A DNA stretch of 25,212 nucleotides from Candidatus Cloacimonadota bacterium (GTDB taxonomy: Bacteria > Cloacimonadota > Cloacimonadia > Cloacimonadales > JAJBBL01), in the NCBI GenBank assembly GCA_020532365.1, contig JAJBBL010000095.1, forward strand, positions 1 to 25,212, in the 5' to 3' direction. Position numbers and translations under genes: made by a program. This document shows, in pieces, positions 23,081 to 25,212 of this stretch (its first letter is position 1; each line of letters begins with the position of its first letter). The notes beneath the pieces were generated by a model that saw nothing but the letters and a program-made list of their open reading frames with translations, had not been told where the DNA came from and made no database searches.

Positions 23081-25212
23081 ATGCCAAAGAATAATAGATT
23101 AGAGTTAAACACTATATTCCCTGTACTGCCTCTTCGCAATACCGTGATACCCCCTAATATAATTACACCGCTTTTAGTGGGGCGAAAAGCCTCTGTGCAG
23201 GCTGTTGAAAAGGCCTTCTTAGAAGATAAGAAACTGGTCTGTATTGCCCAAAAAGTAGATTATGATAACGACTTTGAACCGAAAAGTGCTGAGCTTTTCC
23301 GAGTTGGAACACTCTGCACTATTCTGCAAATATTCAGACTGCCTGACAACAATATACGCCTTTTAGTTGAAGGCAACCAAAGAGCTGTAGTTACTCGCTA
23401 TAGCCGCAAGAAAACACACCTCTCTGCTTATGTTGATATAATTGATAAGACCATCGATAGCCCTGGGAGAGAAAATGAGGCGCTATATCGCACTTTCCGT
23501 AAAATTTTCATGGAATACCTTCGTCTCAGCAAACACATCCCAGAAGAGGCAATATTGACCTTAAACGAGGTAAAACAGCCAGACGAGTTCTTTTACTTCG
23601 TATTGGCTAACATTAATGCCGATATTAAAATCAAACAAAAATTGTTAGAGCTTGAGTCTTTGGAAGACTCCATAGCTTTCGCGCTTGCTTTCTTACAGGA
23701 CGAAATAGAAATCCTTAAGTTAGAAACACGTATCGACGACAAAGTAAAGAAGAAAATATCAAAGCTCCAACGTGATTACTATCTCACAGAACAGCTCAAA
23801 ATCATACAACGTGAACTCGGTATCGGGGGGGACGTCAATCAAGATTTATTAGACTTCAAGCGGAAGATTGAAGAGTTCAATCTGAGTGATGAAGCACGTA
23901 AAAAGGCCAATGAAGAATTTAAAAGATTGAGCTATAACTCGCAACACTCACAGGAATATGCTGTAATCCACACTTATTTAAGCTGGGTGCTCGATATTCC
24001 TTGGGAGGAGCCTGATGCAACTAAGCAGATTGATATTGCCGAAGCAAAAGGTATCCTCGACCGTGATCACTATGGGCTCAACAAAATCAAAGAGAGAATC
24101 ATTGAATATCTGGCTGTATTGAAGATGACTGACAATGTTAAAGGTCAGATTATCTGTTTCGTAGGTCCTCCGGGTGTTGGTAAAACTTCGTTAGGCAAAT
24201 CGATAGCCGAGGCGACTGACCGCAAATTTGTTCGTCTTTCACTTGGTGGAGTTCGCGATGAAGCGGAGATTAGAGGACACCGTAAAACATATGTCGGTGC
24301 AATGCCGGGTACTATTATACAGAGTATGAAAAAGGCGGGCGAGAAGAATCCACTCATTATGATGGATGAGATCGATAAGATGAGCCGTGACTTCAGAGGG
24401 GATCCAGCTTCAGCTCTATTAGAGGTTCTTGATCCAGAACAAAATTTTAACTTCAGAGATCATTACCTCGATTTTGGATACGATCTCTCACAGGTTATGT
24501 TTATCACAACCGCCAACACTCTGAGCTCCATTCCACAGCCTTTAATCGACCGTATGGAGATCATCCGCCTTCCTGGGTATACAATGTTTGATAAGCTGTC
24601 TATCGCTAAAGAACACCTTATACCGAAGCTATTTAAGCAATACAACATCAATGAAGAGTTAGAACTCTCTTTTACTGATAAAGCTATTGAAACTATCATC
24701 GGCTCCTACACTCGAGAGGCGGGAGTTAGAGAGCTTGAAAGACAACTCACTCATATCATCAGAAAGTCAATCAAAGAGTATTACGAGCTACCTGAATCAA
24801 AGAGAACTAAGAAAAAAGTATCGAATAAGATTGGCGTTAAAGAGATTGCCAAGTATTTAGGGGTACCCAAGCATCTTTACTCTGAAGTAAACAGAGAAGA
24901 CTCAGTAGGTATTGTCACAGGGCTTGCGTGGACCCAATACGGTGGCGAAACTTTACAAATAGAAGCTGTGAAGATGAAAGGGAAGGGTGAAATAAAACTT
25001 ACCGGCAAATTAGGCGAAACCATGAAGGAGTCTGCTCAAGCGGCACACACCTACTGCCGTATCAATGCTAAAGAGTACAATATTCCTGAAGACTTTAGTA
25101 AAGAGGTCGATCTTCACCTGCATATGCCAGAAGGGGCTATACCGAAGGATGGTCCTTCTGCCGGTGTTGGCATAGTAACCGCATTCACCTCCACCCTATC
25201 CGGCTTGAAAGT
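23081..25212 (+). CDS. lon: ATP-dependent protease Lon (partial, C-terminus outside window)
   Basis: Lon is a cytosolic hexameric AAA+ protease for damaged and short-lived regulatory proteins. The first 710 codons are visible and the frame stays open to the window end. The LON substrate-binding domain starts at once (VLPLRNTVIPPNIITPLLVGR). A coiled-coil region follows (about 210-310), including QRDYYLTEQLKIIQRELG. The AAA+ module has Walker A GPPGVGKTS (about 362-370) and Walker B PLIMMDEIDKM. The protease domain begins around 600 with the catalytic Ser693 in KDGPSAGVG; the catalytic Lys expected about 40 residues further lies outside. Typical Lon is about 780-800 residues, so roughly 80-90 are missing. 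GGAGG lies 4-5 bases before the ATG. Confidence 0.98.
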   Translation, partial: MPKNNRLELNTIFPVLPLRNTVIPPNIITPLLVGRKASVQAVEKAFLEDKKLVCIAQKVDYDNDFEPKSAELFRVGTLCTILQIFRLPDNNIRLLVEGNQRAVVTRYSRKKTHLSAYVDIIDKTIDSPGRENEALYRTFRKIFMEYLRLSKHIPEEAILTLNEVKQPDEFFYFVLANINADIKIKQKLLELESLEDSIAFALAFLQDEIEILKLETRIDDKVKKKISKLQRDYYLTEQLKIIQRELGIGGDVNQDLLDFKRKIEEFNLSDEARKKANEEFKRLSYNSQHSQEYAVIHTYLSWVLDIPWEEPDATKQIDIAEAKGILDRDHYGLNKIKERIIEYLAVLKMTDNVKGQIICFVGPPGVGKTSLGKSIAEATDRKFVRLSLGGVRDEAEIRGHRKTYVGAMPGTIIQSMKKAGEKNPLIMMDEIDKMSRDFRGDPASALLEVLDPEQNFNFRDHYLDFGYDLSQVMFITTANTLSSIPQPLIDRMEIIRLPGYTMFDKLSIAKEHLIPKLFKQYNINEELELSFTDKAIETIIGSYTREAGVRELERQLTHIIRKSIKEYYELPESKRTKKKVSNKIGVKEIAKYLGVPKHLYSEVNREDSVGIVTGLAWTQYGGETLQIEAVKMKGKGEIKLTGKLGETMKESAQAAHTYCRINAKEYNIPEDFSKEVDLHLHMPEGAIPKDGPSAGVGIVTAFTSTLSGLK

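Noticed and set aside
1..25212. CRISPR arrays, insertion sequences, phage or defence genes
   Set aside because: No evenly spaced repeats, transposase motifs, integrase or attachment-site duplications were seen on either strand.

Overview
This window looks like chromosomal DNA from a Gram-negative (diderm) bacterium of moderate-to-low G+C. An outer-membrane secretin, a large lipoprotein and a periplasmic peptidyl-prolyl isomerase all imply two membranes. Strong Shine-Dalgarno sites (AAGGAG/GGAGG) precede almost every gene. The sequence alone does not fix the phylum. The type IV pilus gene order, the Ig-repeat lipoprotein and the giant pilin-like protein suggest a member or relative of the FCB/candidate-phylum assemblage (for example Cloacimonadota-like), but that is an inference with low confidence.

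Region 1 (1-14528, minus strand) is a nearly complete type IV pilus locus. In transcription order it reads pilA (major pilin), pilT (retraction ATPase, TTG start), a PilV-like and a PilW-like minor prepilin, a giant PilX/GspK-like prepilin with a ~660-residue ectodomain, pilM, pilN, pilO, a PilP/GspC-like protein, pilQ (short secretin), an Ig-repeat lipoprotein of 906 residues, pilB (extension ATPase) and pilC (cut by the window edge). Many genes overlap or nearly touch, so most of the locus is probably one transcription unit. Hairpins after pilA, before the giant prepilin and before pilB could set relative expression. A good sigma-54 (-24/-12) promoter match lies upstream of pilA. The prepilin peptidase (PilD) and an activator such as PilR are not in the window.

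Region 2 (14529-15205) is a 677-base divergent intergenic region holding the pilA promoter, a 53-base near-perfect inverted repeat of unknown function, and a sigma-70-like promoter for the rightward genes.

Region 3 (15206-20099, plus strand) carries a periplasmic PpiC/SurA-like foldase with a TPR tail, then class II fructose-bisphosphate aldolase and glyceraldehyde-3-phosphate dehydrogenase. This run is closed by a textbook intrinsic terminator and followed by RNase PH. Region 4 (20298-21347, minus) is selD (selenophosphate synthetase), convergent with RNase PH, which indicates selenium use in this organism. Region 5 (21652-end, plus) has a small DUF5658-like membrane protein, a radical SAM/SPASM protein of unknown substrate, and the ATP-dependent protease Lon, cut by the window end.

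The most unusual content is in the pilus locus: two very large extracytoplasmic proteins (the Ig-repeat lipoprotein and the giant pilin-like protein) embedded among otherwise standard machine genes. I saw no tRNA, rRNA, CRISPR array, insertion sequence or phage gene.
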